Origin: Leptoclinus maculatus
Lineage: Eukaryota; Chordata; Actinopteri; Perciformes; Stichaeidae
NCBI GenBank assembly: GCA_032191485.1
Contig: JAVDOI010000006.1
Span: 7,365,556-7,429,555 of the forward strand
DNA: 64,000 bases
Direction: 5' to 3'
Shown: positions 1 to 11,200 of the stretch, piece after piece
How the letters are laid out: each line of letters starts with the position of its first letter
How positions within the stretch are numbered: the stretch's first letter is position 1
Notes under the pieces: generated by a model
Told to the model about the DNA's origin: nothing
What the model saw: the letters and a program-made list of their open reading frames with translations, nothing else
The model's database searches: none
Made by a program: the position numbers and the translations under genes

Positions 1-497
1 AATAATAATAATTCTAATAATTTTTTATTTTTTTTATTTTACTTTTTTTCCACCAGCAAAAAAAAAAAAAAAAACTTTTGGTGCATCCATCTGTAACCAT
101 AACACTGACCAGATTTTTCCAGTTGCTATAGAAAGTCGAAATTATGAGATACTTTAACACAACAGTCATAGAAGCAGCTATGACATATGAATGGATTGTG
201 AGTACATTGAAGACTTCTTTAAAACGTGGCTTTACAACACATGAAATACAGATGATGTTTCACATGGATTGTACTGAGCAAACGCACCCTTGAAGCTCTG
301 GAGTATAAAGAATGAAACCAATGTGGCTGAGGTGGCGACCAATAAACTATGGAAGCCCATTCACGCCAGCAAAAAATAAAAAAATAAGATCACCAAAAAA
401 ATAATAATTAATTCACAAAAAAAAAAAAATGAATTCACAAAAAAAAAAATAATAATAATTAATTCACAAAAAAAAATAATAATAATAATTAATTCAC

Positions 498-546
<49 letters not shown>

Positions 547-835
547 TACTTTTTCTCTGTCAGCAAAAAAGAAAAAAAAAAGAAGATGTTTCCAGTTGCT
601 GTTTATTGGTCGCCACCTCAGCCACATTGGTTTCATTCTCTATACTCCAGAGCTGCGACTTTCTATAGCAACTGGAAAATCTGGTCAGTGTTATGGTTAC
701 AGATGGATGCACCAAAATTTTTTTTTTTTTTTGCTGGTGGAAAAAAAGTAAAATAAAAAAAAAATAAAAAATTATTAGAATTATTAATATTTATTTTGTG
801 GGTGTTTTTTTTTTTTTTTTAAGTTACATATATTT
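1..835. mobile_element. Fold-back (long inverted repeat) element, copy 1
   Basis: This AT-rich element is a nested palindrome. Inner arms at 296-347 and 601-652 are reverse complements over 52 bases with one mismatch. Outer arms at about 50-139 and 655-750 both carry a CCACCAGC / CTTTTGGTGCATCCATCTG block next to A- or T-runs. Between the left outer and inner arms lies a unique stretch (about 140-295) that is missing from the right arm. A second copy sits at about 53480-54520 with the unique stretch on the other side. The centre is A-rich, T-rich and (TA)n sequence. No transposase is encoded; the short overlapping ORFs exist only because the palindrome reads alike on both strands. It looks like a non-autonomous fold-back element or large MITE. 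The family name is unknown to me and the left edge may be cut by the window. Confidence 0.7.
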
Positions 836-840
836 TGCTT

Positions 841-1523
841 TGACCGCAAACATTGAAGATTAAATATCTAAGCTTTAACAATTCTCAAAAAACAGGGAAA
901 TATGATCAAATCAATACCAATTCAACGTCGGACAGGTAAAGTAACCTTTTATGTGTTTGTTGTTCTCTTTATAAATCCCTGGTTGTTACTCAGATTATCG
1001 CGGGATCTCTCGATTTTCGCGGGTGGCGCCCGCGAGCGCTCCGCTTCTGAAACACAGGTCGGCAGATCGCAGATCGCGGCGCACACAACTGGTGCAATCA
1101 AATATGTACCTTACCTATATGTGTGTGTAAAGAATGCTGATATGAAATATGAAAAACAACCAGTAGTCAATGTGCAAGCTGCCAATTGAATGGTGATTTA
1201 AGCTACTCTATATTAGGTTCATATATTTATAAATCTGACTCTGAAAGAGTCAGTGCCTCACCAGCCACGAACCTCACCGCACGTCACACTTTGAAAGGTC
1301 CCCGTCCCGGTGACAAAAATATGATGTTACTTCATGTTAGTTTTAAACCCATGGTCTCAACACTGCATAGACTTGTTGGCTGGATGCCTGAGGAATGTTA
1401 TTTTCACTGTCAACTCTGTTATTTTCACTGTCAACTCTGTTATTTTCCACTGGCCTGCATACAGATTGTGGCAGATTGAAGGGATTTGTGTGGTGGCCTG
1501 CTGTAGTCCTACTGCCAGTCAGT
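841..1523. other. Unassigned sequence, mostly featureless
   Basis: I see no gene here. The two overlapping plus-strand ORFs (902-1189 and 1186-1479) show no recognisable domain, no splice context and no likely coding composition. The one structure is the short tandem repeat at 1396-1448. Confidence 0.5.
1396..1448. repeat. 21-bp tandem repeat, about 2.5 copies
   Basis: The unit TGTTATTTTCACTGTCAACTC lies head to tail at 1396-1416 and 1417-1437, with a partial third copy to 1448. The two full copies are identical, which suggests a recent local duplication. Confidence 0.85.
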
Positions 1524-2530
1524 TTAACTGGGGATCTGGCTGTATAGCTGGTGGGTTGTCAGGTAGCAAGTTATGAGATCAGGAGTGTCAGCCGTTGCAG
1601 TACAAGGAAGAACTTTAAGCTCTGTCATGTTGATATTTTTCTCTGGCCCAGCTCTGTTTCTTGGTCTGATTTTGTAAACCCTTCCTTTGTCATCCAAAGA
1701 GTGCAGAATCTCATAGTTTGTCTGGTCCCAGGCATCCTGGATTGTATTGCGTCCAAGTAAAAGGGTTCCTGGTGCCAATATTTCTGTTACATTTGGGGTC
1801 GGTTGCCTTTTCCTTCGTTCAGCTGCCAATCTTAGCTGATCCGTAGTATGGTAATATGCAGTCTTCAGCCTTTTCTGATGCTCAACTACCCAATCGTGGG
1901 TGGGAGCCTGGAGCCAAGTTGTTGTCTGTGGTGCCCAGCAAAAAACCAACAGGCAGCTTGGCTTTTTGCCCAAACATTGCTTCCTGGAGTGCTTGTAAAT
2001 CTGCCTTTTCCTGCATTAGGAGAGCTTGAATCGCCAAATTCCTGAGGTGGAATCTGTGGCCCATGCTTTTGTTCCCGGATCATATTGGGTACTTGGATGC
2101 CAGGGGTTACTGAAGATATTGAGTCATTTGTGGGTTGCAGAGACAGTGCATCTGCATTCCTATTTGTAGCGCCTGGACGATATTTGACCTCAAAGTCAAA
2201 TGCAGCCAGCACTGAAACCCAGCGCTGTTCCACAACTTGGATCTCTCTCTCTCCTTGACTGAGCACTCCTGCATATTTCTTCAATAGTGCCTTCCCTTGC
2301 TGCTTTTTTTTCTGATAGCAGAGTAGGCCATGAGGCACTAGAGAGATCATAAGTTAAGCTACTGTCAGCAGTAATGGATTGCACCACAGCCACCTGGTTT
2401 CCACCCTTGTCGTCCAAAGTAACAGAACACAGAGGAGACTTTGTCTGAACCACATGCAGTGCACCCAGTTGGGTGTTAAATTTGAGCCGTGCATCCTGTA
2501 AGCCGACATTGACAACAGGTATCTCCACTA
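1524..2530 (-). pseudogene. Ty3/Gypsy-type retrotransposon pol remnant, internally deleted
   Basis: Read on the minus strand from 2530 downwards, the pieces follow pol order but are broken by frame changes and deletions. The part near 2350-2150 has a segment ending KYAGVLSQGE, like the region upstream of reverse transcriptase. It is joined directly to WVSVLAAFDFEVKYRPG and NRNADALS, the end of the RNase H domain in Gypsy polyproteins, so most of RT and RNase H is missing. Further on, PVGFLLGTTDN and a stretch containing WVVEHQKRL match the region after the integrase core and the integrase C-terminal part; the catalytic core is absent. No LTRs were recognised. It is an old, dead insertion with no functional product expected. 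Confidence 0.7.
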
Positions 2531-5500
2531 TGCCCCCTGTTCAGTACAGATCAGTACATCTGGAGGCAGACAGCTTCCATCTTTAAGGGGTTTGCTGTAG
2601 CAAACCTGCATAGAGTTGGAAACATTATTCTTATGCCACTGAGTGGGGAGAAGACATTTCTTCTAGAAACGTTTCCTCATAACATATTGGATAATTTAAT
2701 TTAAAAAGATTATAGAAATATTGAAATCTAAAATCATTACAACTGCAGCTCTGTATGATCACAATGTTGGACACTACTGTTGAGTCAATGTTAGAAAATA
2801 CTACGAAGAAATTCAAACTCTTTTAACAAAAAAACATTTGCTTGCTAAACAATGTTTACGTTGAGAACTCTTCATCGCTGTGCAAAGTGAACACTGCAGT
2901 CAGACATGACGACATTAGCTGGATCAAAGGTCGCTGTCAATAGGTAATAGTGAAGAAATCGTGGTATACCTTGAACAGTGTTACATAATGTCACAGAGGC
3001 CAAGTTGAAATTGTAAAGATTGAAATCCTAATGTAAAGATACCATGAGAAGTTTCTCCTACCATAAGAACCATAAGTACAATAGAGAGTGCTCTTCCAGC
3101 ATATCCATGCTCCATTGTTCTGCAGTATTCCTTGCAGCATTCCTCCACCACAATCAACGCAACTGGCCAAAGTCTAGGAAAGACGTCCCCCAGATCAGGT
3201 GGTATTTAAATTAGAGCAACAACAGAAAATAGCTACTCTATCAGCTGTTGAGACATGCATACCCTGCTGGAGCTTTCTCATAGAAACTGATAAAACGGGG
3301 CGACAACGGCACTCTAGACGAAGAAGAAAAAGTTTCTGCTGCTGCTGGAGCTATTGCAGAGATTGGTCTCCACAGCTTTTTCACTGATCAATGGCCGCTT
3401 TATTCTCCCTTGACTTCACATGAATTATATAGTTGAATCTACTGCCTGGCAGCTATCATTATTACAAACATGTGAGCCACATTTCTGCAGCACAGGGCTC
3501 GAGGATTGAGCAACCGAAAAAGGTTAGGGACAGTAACAGCCATGGGAAAAAAAATATGGGCAAATAATGAAACTCAGGCTTGTAAGCAAACACCCCCTTT
3601 GGGACATCTGTTCTCTCTTTACTCCCCCAAAGTCTTGGTCTTTCCCAGGGTGTAAATTGACCTTTCAGTGGAAAGAACCCATGGGCAGAGTGTGCCGAAC
3701 CATTGAGAGTAGTTGAGATCTTGTTTTTGTCTTATATTTACATTTACATTTCACCTATACATTTTTGTAAAACGTTTATGCAACATATGATCCTGTATGC
3801 TCTATTTTTCCAACAGCACATTCCCCAAATCTGCCCAATCCAGATTACATCCTTTCATTTACATCTACTGTATCTTATACCTCTCTGTTCAATTGTGCAC
3901 AGCTACAGACTACTAAATACTACCTATATTGTGCGGCATTGCATATGCATAGGCTACTGTCATGTCATGCAACACGGTCAATGTTAAGTGTTACTGTCCT
4001 CGTGTCACGTGTCCTAAATAAGTCGTCAGTTAGAGTCACACTATTGATTCTGTCAACATTGCAAAGTTGTTTCTTTAGCGCATGTGCTAGATTTGTGTTA
4101 TCTCTGCTGAAACAGATGTCAGCAGCTGTGTTAAACATTGACTTTCCTAGTATGTCAGTGGCTTTAGTCACCCACAGAGAACCGTTCATACTTCTGCGAC
4201 TCTGTACAAACCACTTATTATGAATGAGCGGGAAAACAATTAAAAGATATGTAGTTAATAGCAGGATCATTTATTCCCTAAAAAGCAATTAGAGAAAAAT
4301 AACTCACCAACCACTCTCAAGACTTTCGCCGTCCAAAATCAGGATGTTCTTGTGAATCCCACAACAAAAGTGACCGCAGGCACATAATTAAAAAGACACC
4401 ATTATCACATGAGAGCCAGCTGGCTAACTTAATTTACTGTGGCTGGACATGAACCAACAGGAGCCACAGTGCAATCCAGTCAACCATCCTTGTGTTTTGC
4501 CTGGTGAAGTTAATTAATACGTTTTTAAGTTTGCAATGTCATGTGTCACTGTTGTCATGCGAACATGCTCTTTTAGAACCTGAGAAATATTAGACTTTTG
4601 AAACCCTGTCATGTCTTTTTGAGATGAACTCAAAAATGCATGGTGTTCATTTTCTTATCTCTTTCAAAGTGAACTTTAGTGGACACATCATTCATCTCAT
4701 AATAGTTGCATTTAACAAAAACCCCTAAATGCTACTTACAATCCATTTACATTCACGATCTACATGTGAGCATGTTCCTCATACCTTTTGAGATTTCCTT
4801 ACAGGGTTGCTCTGACAAACCCAGCCAAGCTATTCCATTCCAAAACAAATGATGCCGTGTTTCAAGGCAAATTATCTTCCTCTAGCTGGATTGAAGCGTA
4901 TATGCTGTGCAGTTAGCCAATCAGCGGTTTATTGTTTGACCCACTAAACAGTGGTGGGCGGAGAGGGGAGAAATAGCTAACCTGTATCCGTTTCTTCACG
5001 GTAGCAAACTGTGCATAAACATTGTAAGAGAAATATGGCCCCTCTTACTATTTTTTCATTGAACTATTTCTCAGATATTTTATGAACCCCGCTTTTTCCC
5101 TGGAGCCGCAGGATTGGAAAGAAAGTGGACTAAACAAGTAAGTCACCAGGAGGGAAACAGCTCATGCTGACTGTGATTCATGTTGGGCAGCTTGTATGTT
5201 TTAGATAGAGGGATACTATAGGCTACAATTAACGCAGGAAATATACTAATGACAAAGTTAAAGAGTAACTTATCTTTGTTTATTACAGATATATATTATA
5301 TAACCAATCCCAAGCAAACAATTCAATCAATTTCAACTTTAGCTTCTCCATCTGATCACCGATGACGGAACTTGAGTTGACGAATCAAAAATCTGAAACC
5401 TGGCCTTTACTGGAAACAACCCCATCTAGTAAACCATGTGCCCACACATAGGGTCAAAGCTCAACGAATGAATGGAAGATAAGTTGTTTCCTTGATGGAA

Positions 5501-7464
5501 CTCTGATAACTGATCAAAAATTGAGAAAACATTAACTGCATAAACGGGCTCAACAATCACAAACAGGAGGAGACAAACAAACCATGGCTGCCTTAAGAAA
5601 ACCACAATTCCACTGACAAAATGAGGTACAACACATGTATATACTCCATTAGTGTTATTCTATGTTTTATATCCTCTGACCAATTTTAGATTGCGATAGC
5701 TGCCTGGAGACAGTATAAAACATTAGCACTGACCAGAGAGAAAACCATCTGATCAACATATGAAAACTGGAAATATTGTCTTTACCAAGTGAGCACCAAC
5801 CTGTATTTAATGTTTCATACAAAAAGTCATAAATATGGAACTAAATAGACTGTGTGCTGCCAACAAGAAGCTTCCATGACATCATAATGGGAGCAGATCT
5901 ATATATGAATGTAAAATAAGAAAGTGTGCTATACTGATGTGACAGGAGACTTTCCAGGACTTCAACAAGCTGATGAAATAAACGTGAGGCTTCACGGTAA
6001 CTACATACCTTGTAAGTTCTTGTACTACTGTTTGTCAATAAAGCAAACAGAAACTGATTTGTATGCAAAATATAATTTCCTGAAATAAGGTCTCTGGTTT
6101 AACACACGCTTAAGATATTTTAACACTTTGTTCAACGATATAAAATACGCAAGTTGCCCTTCTCGTGGATTTTGAAGCTTTTAAATGTCTTAAAAGGACA
6201 TTTGCTAAGAAGTAGCTGAAGGGACAACCAACTGTCACTGACTAGTCCGCCTTCTGGTTGTGTAAACTTATACTCATGTGACCGAGGTGTGGTTCATTTA
6301 TAGCCCAATGTTAACTTTTTACTCACGGCAATTGCATTTACACTTTTAAAAAAATCATAAGACGGGTTTATTTGTGAAGATTATATCTTAGCGGAATAAA
6401 ATGCGCAAGAATCATGAACTTGTTTGCGCCACAGAGTTTATATTCTGCAATAATCAAAAAGCCAATGGAAAAACCTCATCAGCTTCTTGTCAAGGGAACC
6501 AGTGTGATACTAACTTCAACAATAGGTCATCCTTAAGCCGCTCTATTGAATGTTGACGCATAACTGTAATCCACCCATGTTCAAAAGTACCACATCGAAA
6601 CAACACTGCGGTATCAACGTTGACTCACTTTGCAAAATCAAAACCGAATTCAACCACGAATCAACCTTAGCTCATAACATTAAACCACTTTAAACTATAT
6701 GACATGAATAAAAGGAAATTGCATTATCACTTTATTCAAAGTCATGAACATTCATTTGATGTTTTGGCTGGACTCAATTGAGACCATATAAAGATAAAGA
6801 TAGGCAAAATACTCTGGACGGTTTACAATAGATTGAAAAGATGATATGGCTACCTGGATGACAGGACACTATTATTTTACAACATAATGGCCAACAGAGT
6901 CAGTGAGTCAGGGATCTTGGTAGCTTTGTTGACTGCCCCTCTCACGCACCCAGAGGACCCCTACTGGTATGTTCAGAGTCCTGCGGAGACCTCAGGTGAT
7001 CCGGTCACAACGCAATTCTGTTGAAATCAAACAGCCGATCATCTAAAGGACGAGCTGCTCTACCACTGAGTATCAAGGGCTTTCATTGGGAAACTAAAAA
7101 GTGCCACGGTTTTGAACTGCTGTTCAGAGTAATGAAGATGTTGCTGGTATTTTATTACCTTCACCTCTGCTACACATGCTGTTGTGGATCACCTCGCTTG
7201 AGTAACAACCACACACACGTCAGTCTTTCAATGCAGCCCCAGGACACGTACATGCTGCTTAAAGAATGTGGCCTCATGCAGCCTAGACCACCTCCTAATG
7301 TGGTCTGAGTGATCGGATCTCTTGGGTGCATTCACACCTGTACTAAGAGCTGTCCAGGATCACCCCAAGACACGTCAATGCCAGCTCTGAACAGGGCCGC
7401 CACGGTGTGTCTGAATACCACAAAATCATGTTTCGACAAGTAGAAAGAGTGTACATCTGGATGA
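2531..7464. other. Intergenic region without a recognisable gene
   Basis: Small ORFs occur (for example 3199-3387, 3703-3987 and 7021-7308) but none has a domain or supportable splice structure. Around 4915-5050 there is a CCAAT motif (GCCAATCAGCG) and a GC-rich GGTGGGCGGAG block, a promoter-like pair with no coding exon I can attach to it. Segments near 3740-3960 and 6150-6470 look like old interspersed repeats, but I cannot name them. Confidence 0.45.
6935..7085 (-). repeat. Possible tRNA-derived SINE fossil
   Basis: On the minus strand, 7075-7020 reads ACTCAGTGGTAGAGCAGCTC followed by a CGTCC segment and a degraded TTTGATTTCAA. This resembles the A-box/D-arm and a decayed B-box/T-arm of a tRNA-derived SINE head. 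No acceptor-stem pairing is visible, so it is not a functional tRNA gene. The right-hand boundary is a guess. Confidence 0.3.
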
Positions 7465-8210
7465 AAGGGAAAATGCATAAAAATGTTTTATTATTAATTA
7501 ATCACCTCGGAAGCCAATGCATAAAGACATGAGAAAAAAACAAAACAAGTGCAGACAAGCATAGTGGGGCCCAAAGAAAAGCACAGCAACGACACTGGAC
7601 CTTCAACTGAACTGACAGCATCTTGGTTGTATACCTACTTTGTTCTTTCACTTCCTATTAGTGCTCCCCAGTTCAACAGGAAGAGTTGTGATACATACAA
7701 AGTATAAAACCTTAGACAAAGCAAAAAAACACCCATCCCCTTACACCTTGAAAATGAAAAGTGTCAGGCAACTGCTGCTCAGTTACTTCTCATTTCTTTT
7801 AAACATGATTGTTGATTTGAAAAAAGAAAAAAGAAAAGTTTTTTTGTTCATCCGTTAAGTTAAGATGCATCGAGACAAGGATTTCAGTTTAAACTGAGTG
7901 AAAGCTGTTACATATGGAATGTTGAGCTTACAAATATTGTTGTGGGTCCACACAGCTCAGAGATGTAAAAGCACTCATGGTTACATCGTACATTTCAACA
8001 AATTGTCTCCGTGTTAAGTTGAGGTTATTCACATCAAAGAGACATATCTCGGATCATTTTTATAGGAGCTTTCCCCAGCCATAACCATTTACAATTCAGA
8101 TGTTTACAGACAGCATAGAACACTGTATAGTGAAAATACAGTAAAAGGAAAGATGGAATTCTACAGTAGTCCTTGTCCCTGGAGAGGTGGCTGTTTTGTC
8201 TGCTTGCAGC
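7465..8210 (-). other. wdr1: wdr1 3' untranslated region with polyadenylation signal
   Basis: This lies downstream of the wdr1 stop codon on the minus strand. The reverse complement of TTTATT at 7487-7492 is AATAAA, a canonical polyadenylation signal about 720 bases after the stop. The exact cleavage point is inferred. The plus-strand ORF at 7640-7858 in this stretch is a shadow. Confidence 0.55.
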
Positions 8211-11200
8211 TCAGTATGCAATAGTCCACTGCTTAACGGTGGCATCATGGGAGGTGGTGACTAGAGTGTGCTCATCTACCCAGGCCAGGCCACTAACGTG
8301 GTGCAACCGGTGAGTGTCTGCAGACAACAAAGAACAAAACAGCAGTTACAAAGACGTCCTGAGGCATGGAAAGTGTTCAATTAAAATACAAACATTTGTA
8401 GCCAAGTTCAATTTGACAACAATAAATACATACTGAGCTATGATGTTGCTGATACTATTTATGGTTGGCATTTTTATGCATCAGCCATTAAATGTATTTC
8501 TTATTGTGAGACAGTCACAAGTAACGCAGTCATCTTCCACATTCGTTAACAGCGGTCCACTTTTTAATATTGCACAGAGTAATGAAACGAGGAGGAGGAG
8601 CTACAGTGAGCAGGCGACCGACCACACGCCCCCAACACCACAGGAAGGGAACATACGTCACTGTGTCTTGCCGTTATGTGGAAAACTACTTGTCAATTTT
8701 GAATGACTCATACACAAAGCAACATGAGTTAGTTTGTCTGCACTGTAAACAAATACACAAGTTGCTTTTCCATTCTATTTCTGACAAAGTAGCTGCTCGA
8801 GTCTTTGCAGTAGCATCAAACTACACTTGTTGTTCCCACCAGAAACCACAGGTGTCTCCAAATCAACCAGGACCAAAATCCATTTATTTTAACTTTTAAG
8901 TGCAGCTACATGCTCTAAATGCATAATACAGCTCAGCTAAAAATGTCCCGTTGCCTTTGTTTATGCACGTTTTGATATTGTTGCAGAGTGGATTCATATA
9001 GTACATCGGTGTATACCTGTGTTCAAGCCAGGCATGAGTGAGTGCACATGTGCACTTTTGTATGGCCTACCTGAGAGCTTAATCCTCTTGTCTGCATCAG
9101 CAACTGTCCAAATGTACACGTTCATGTCCATCCCTCCAGTCGCAAAGTGCTCATTGTCAGGTGACCAGGCCAAAGTCACTGGCTTGGCGTGGTGTCCATA
9201 AAACTCATTTTTGACCTGGTGGAAAAAATAAATAAAAAATACATACATATAAGAAGAGATGACGATAACTTTTACAAAACTGCTACAGGGACTGGACATT
9301 GAGTAATCAACAAAAAATGTATAAAGTATGTAGGACAGATGGATGTTTACCGAGTAGCTGTCAGCCACAGTAAAAGCTGTGGCAACTTTCTTATCGTCGA
9401 TGACAGCCAGATAGGCTCCATCGTTAGAGTAGGCCATGTCTGTGACCGCCCCTCCAGTCTTGACAGTTTGACCCTCGTCCTTCAGCGTCTGGCCCTGAAT
9501 GGAGTACAGACGGATCACCCCATCCTAAGGAGAACAAAGGAAATTAATCTCCAGGGTGTGACGAAGAGTGTGCAGTTTCCTGTGATGGTTCCTTAAAATA
9601 GAGCATTACTAAAGACCAAGATATGCCATTATCCCCCTGAACTTAAAAAGCATTTTCCGAGCCAGAGCTCGAGATGATCCGTGTTCTAGGAGTTCCACTT
9701 ACTGCACCCCCCACCGCAGCAATGGTGCCCCCGGGATGGAGAGCTCCAACCTCTGCTTCATAGTCGAGATTGTCCAATGTGAACACTTTCTTCTTATCCT
9801 TCAGCAAGACGACCTGGAAAAAAAGTGAGAGATGACGAATGAGGTCATCGAAATAAGACAAAGTTTGCGGACACAGAAACGTTGTAGAGGGTTAAAATAT
9901 CAGGTTGGGGTCATGTAAAACCCTGGAAGTGAGAAAATGTGTCCACATGGGGAAAGATTAAGCTTATAACAAATGTAGGCAATGATGACAAAGTAAAGGC
10001 ATTACCTGCCCAATGCACACAGCCAGTGACAGCCCTCCTGATGCTACGGACACACTTTTAGGCTGGAAATCCATCTTCACCACATCAGAGGCACTGAAAA
10101 CCACCAGTTAGGATCATTTACACATTGTAACATAGAGGTGGACAAATTATGCAATTCTGAAAGCAAATTAGTGAGTTTTTAGGTACAAGAAAACAAAAGA
10201 CAGATATTACGACATCTAAGACGGAGAGTTAACCTAAAAATCAAAAGATATACTTTTTTTTTTCTCCTTACCTGTAGTGCCATTTAGCGATCTAGACCGT
10301 TTTGGTGTGAGCTGCATAGTTTTGGTGATATCCACCGTAGAAATGTCAAACCTCAAATGTAACGGGACTATAAGGCACTCGCCATGTGGTGCACCAAAAA
10401 AAATGTATTTAAAAAAAAAAAAACTCATATCATGACACAAATGATCCACAGACCTTATTGTGAGCAGTTTCTTGTAGGAACTATATACTTTCTACCGAAC
10501 TACACCCGCCAAACGTATCACCGCCCAAAAGGAAGTGTGCGTCTACTAAAATATTGACTTGATGCACATCACAACATTGTTCTTGGTGTTGTGAATGACA
10601 GAATTCTAAGTTGTCAAGTAACACCATTCCTAATTCTCTATGTGACAGATCACCAGATACTGGCACATCCACCCATTACCAACAGTAACAAACTTAATTC
10701 AGAAGTTAGCTTCCTTCCAGACGACTGCCCTGCCCAGACAGACTTCCATCAACACCGTCACAACCCCCACTGAGTCCATCTCATAGTTATCTGCACAGCA
10801 ACACATAATGACCCCCTTACCTGTACTCCGTCTTGCTGAGGTTGGTGTAGCGCAGCGTATCATCCATGCTGCACGTCACCAGCTCGTTGGCTTGGTCGGT
10901 CACCATCTTGCTCACCTGGTTGGTGTGGCCCTTCCCCGGGAAGCAGTCGTTCTCCCCAGTTTCGGCATCCCAGTAATGTGAGGCTTTTGTTAAGGCCGTC
11001 ACTCTGATGAACACTTAATCAGTCGTACAGTGTCGGAAACAAATCCGTGTGCAATACAATACAATCTTTACATATTTATTCAAGCATCCTTGCACTCTGC
11101 ATCATTGCACTATTATCTCCATTTCATTGTTTTTGTGTTTTATGTTCAGACATATACTTTTGGATTTATATTTATGCGTGTACAGAGGAGTTAAATGTGT

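Noticed and set aside
361..636. Minus-strand 91-aa ORF rich in Phe, Ile and Tyr
   Set aside because: It is a translation of A/T runs in the fold-back element; the same MKPMWLRWRPI start appears on both strands of the palindrome.
4915..5150. Promoter and first exon of an unknown gene
   Set aside because: CCAAT and GC-box-like motifs are present, but the ATG near 5034 is soon followed by a stop and no exon chain can be built.
7020..7080. tRNA gene on the minus strand
   Set aside because: Only the D-arm resembles a tRNA; the T-arm is degraded and no acceptor stem pairs, so it is more likely a SINE fossil.
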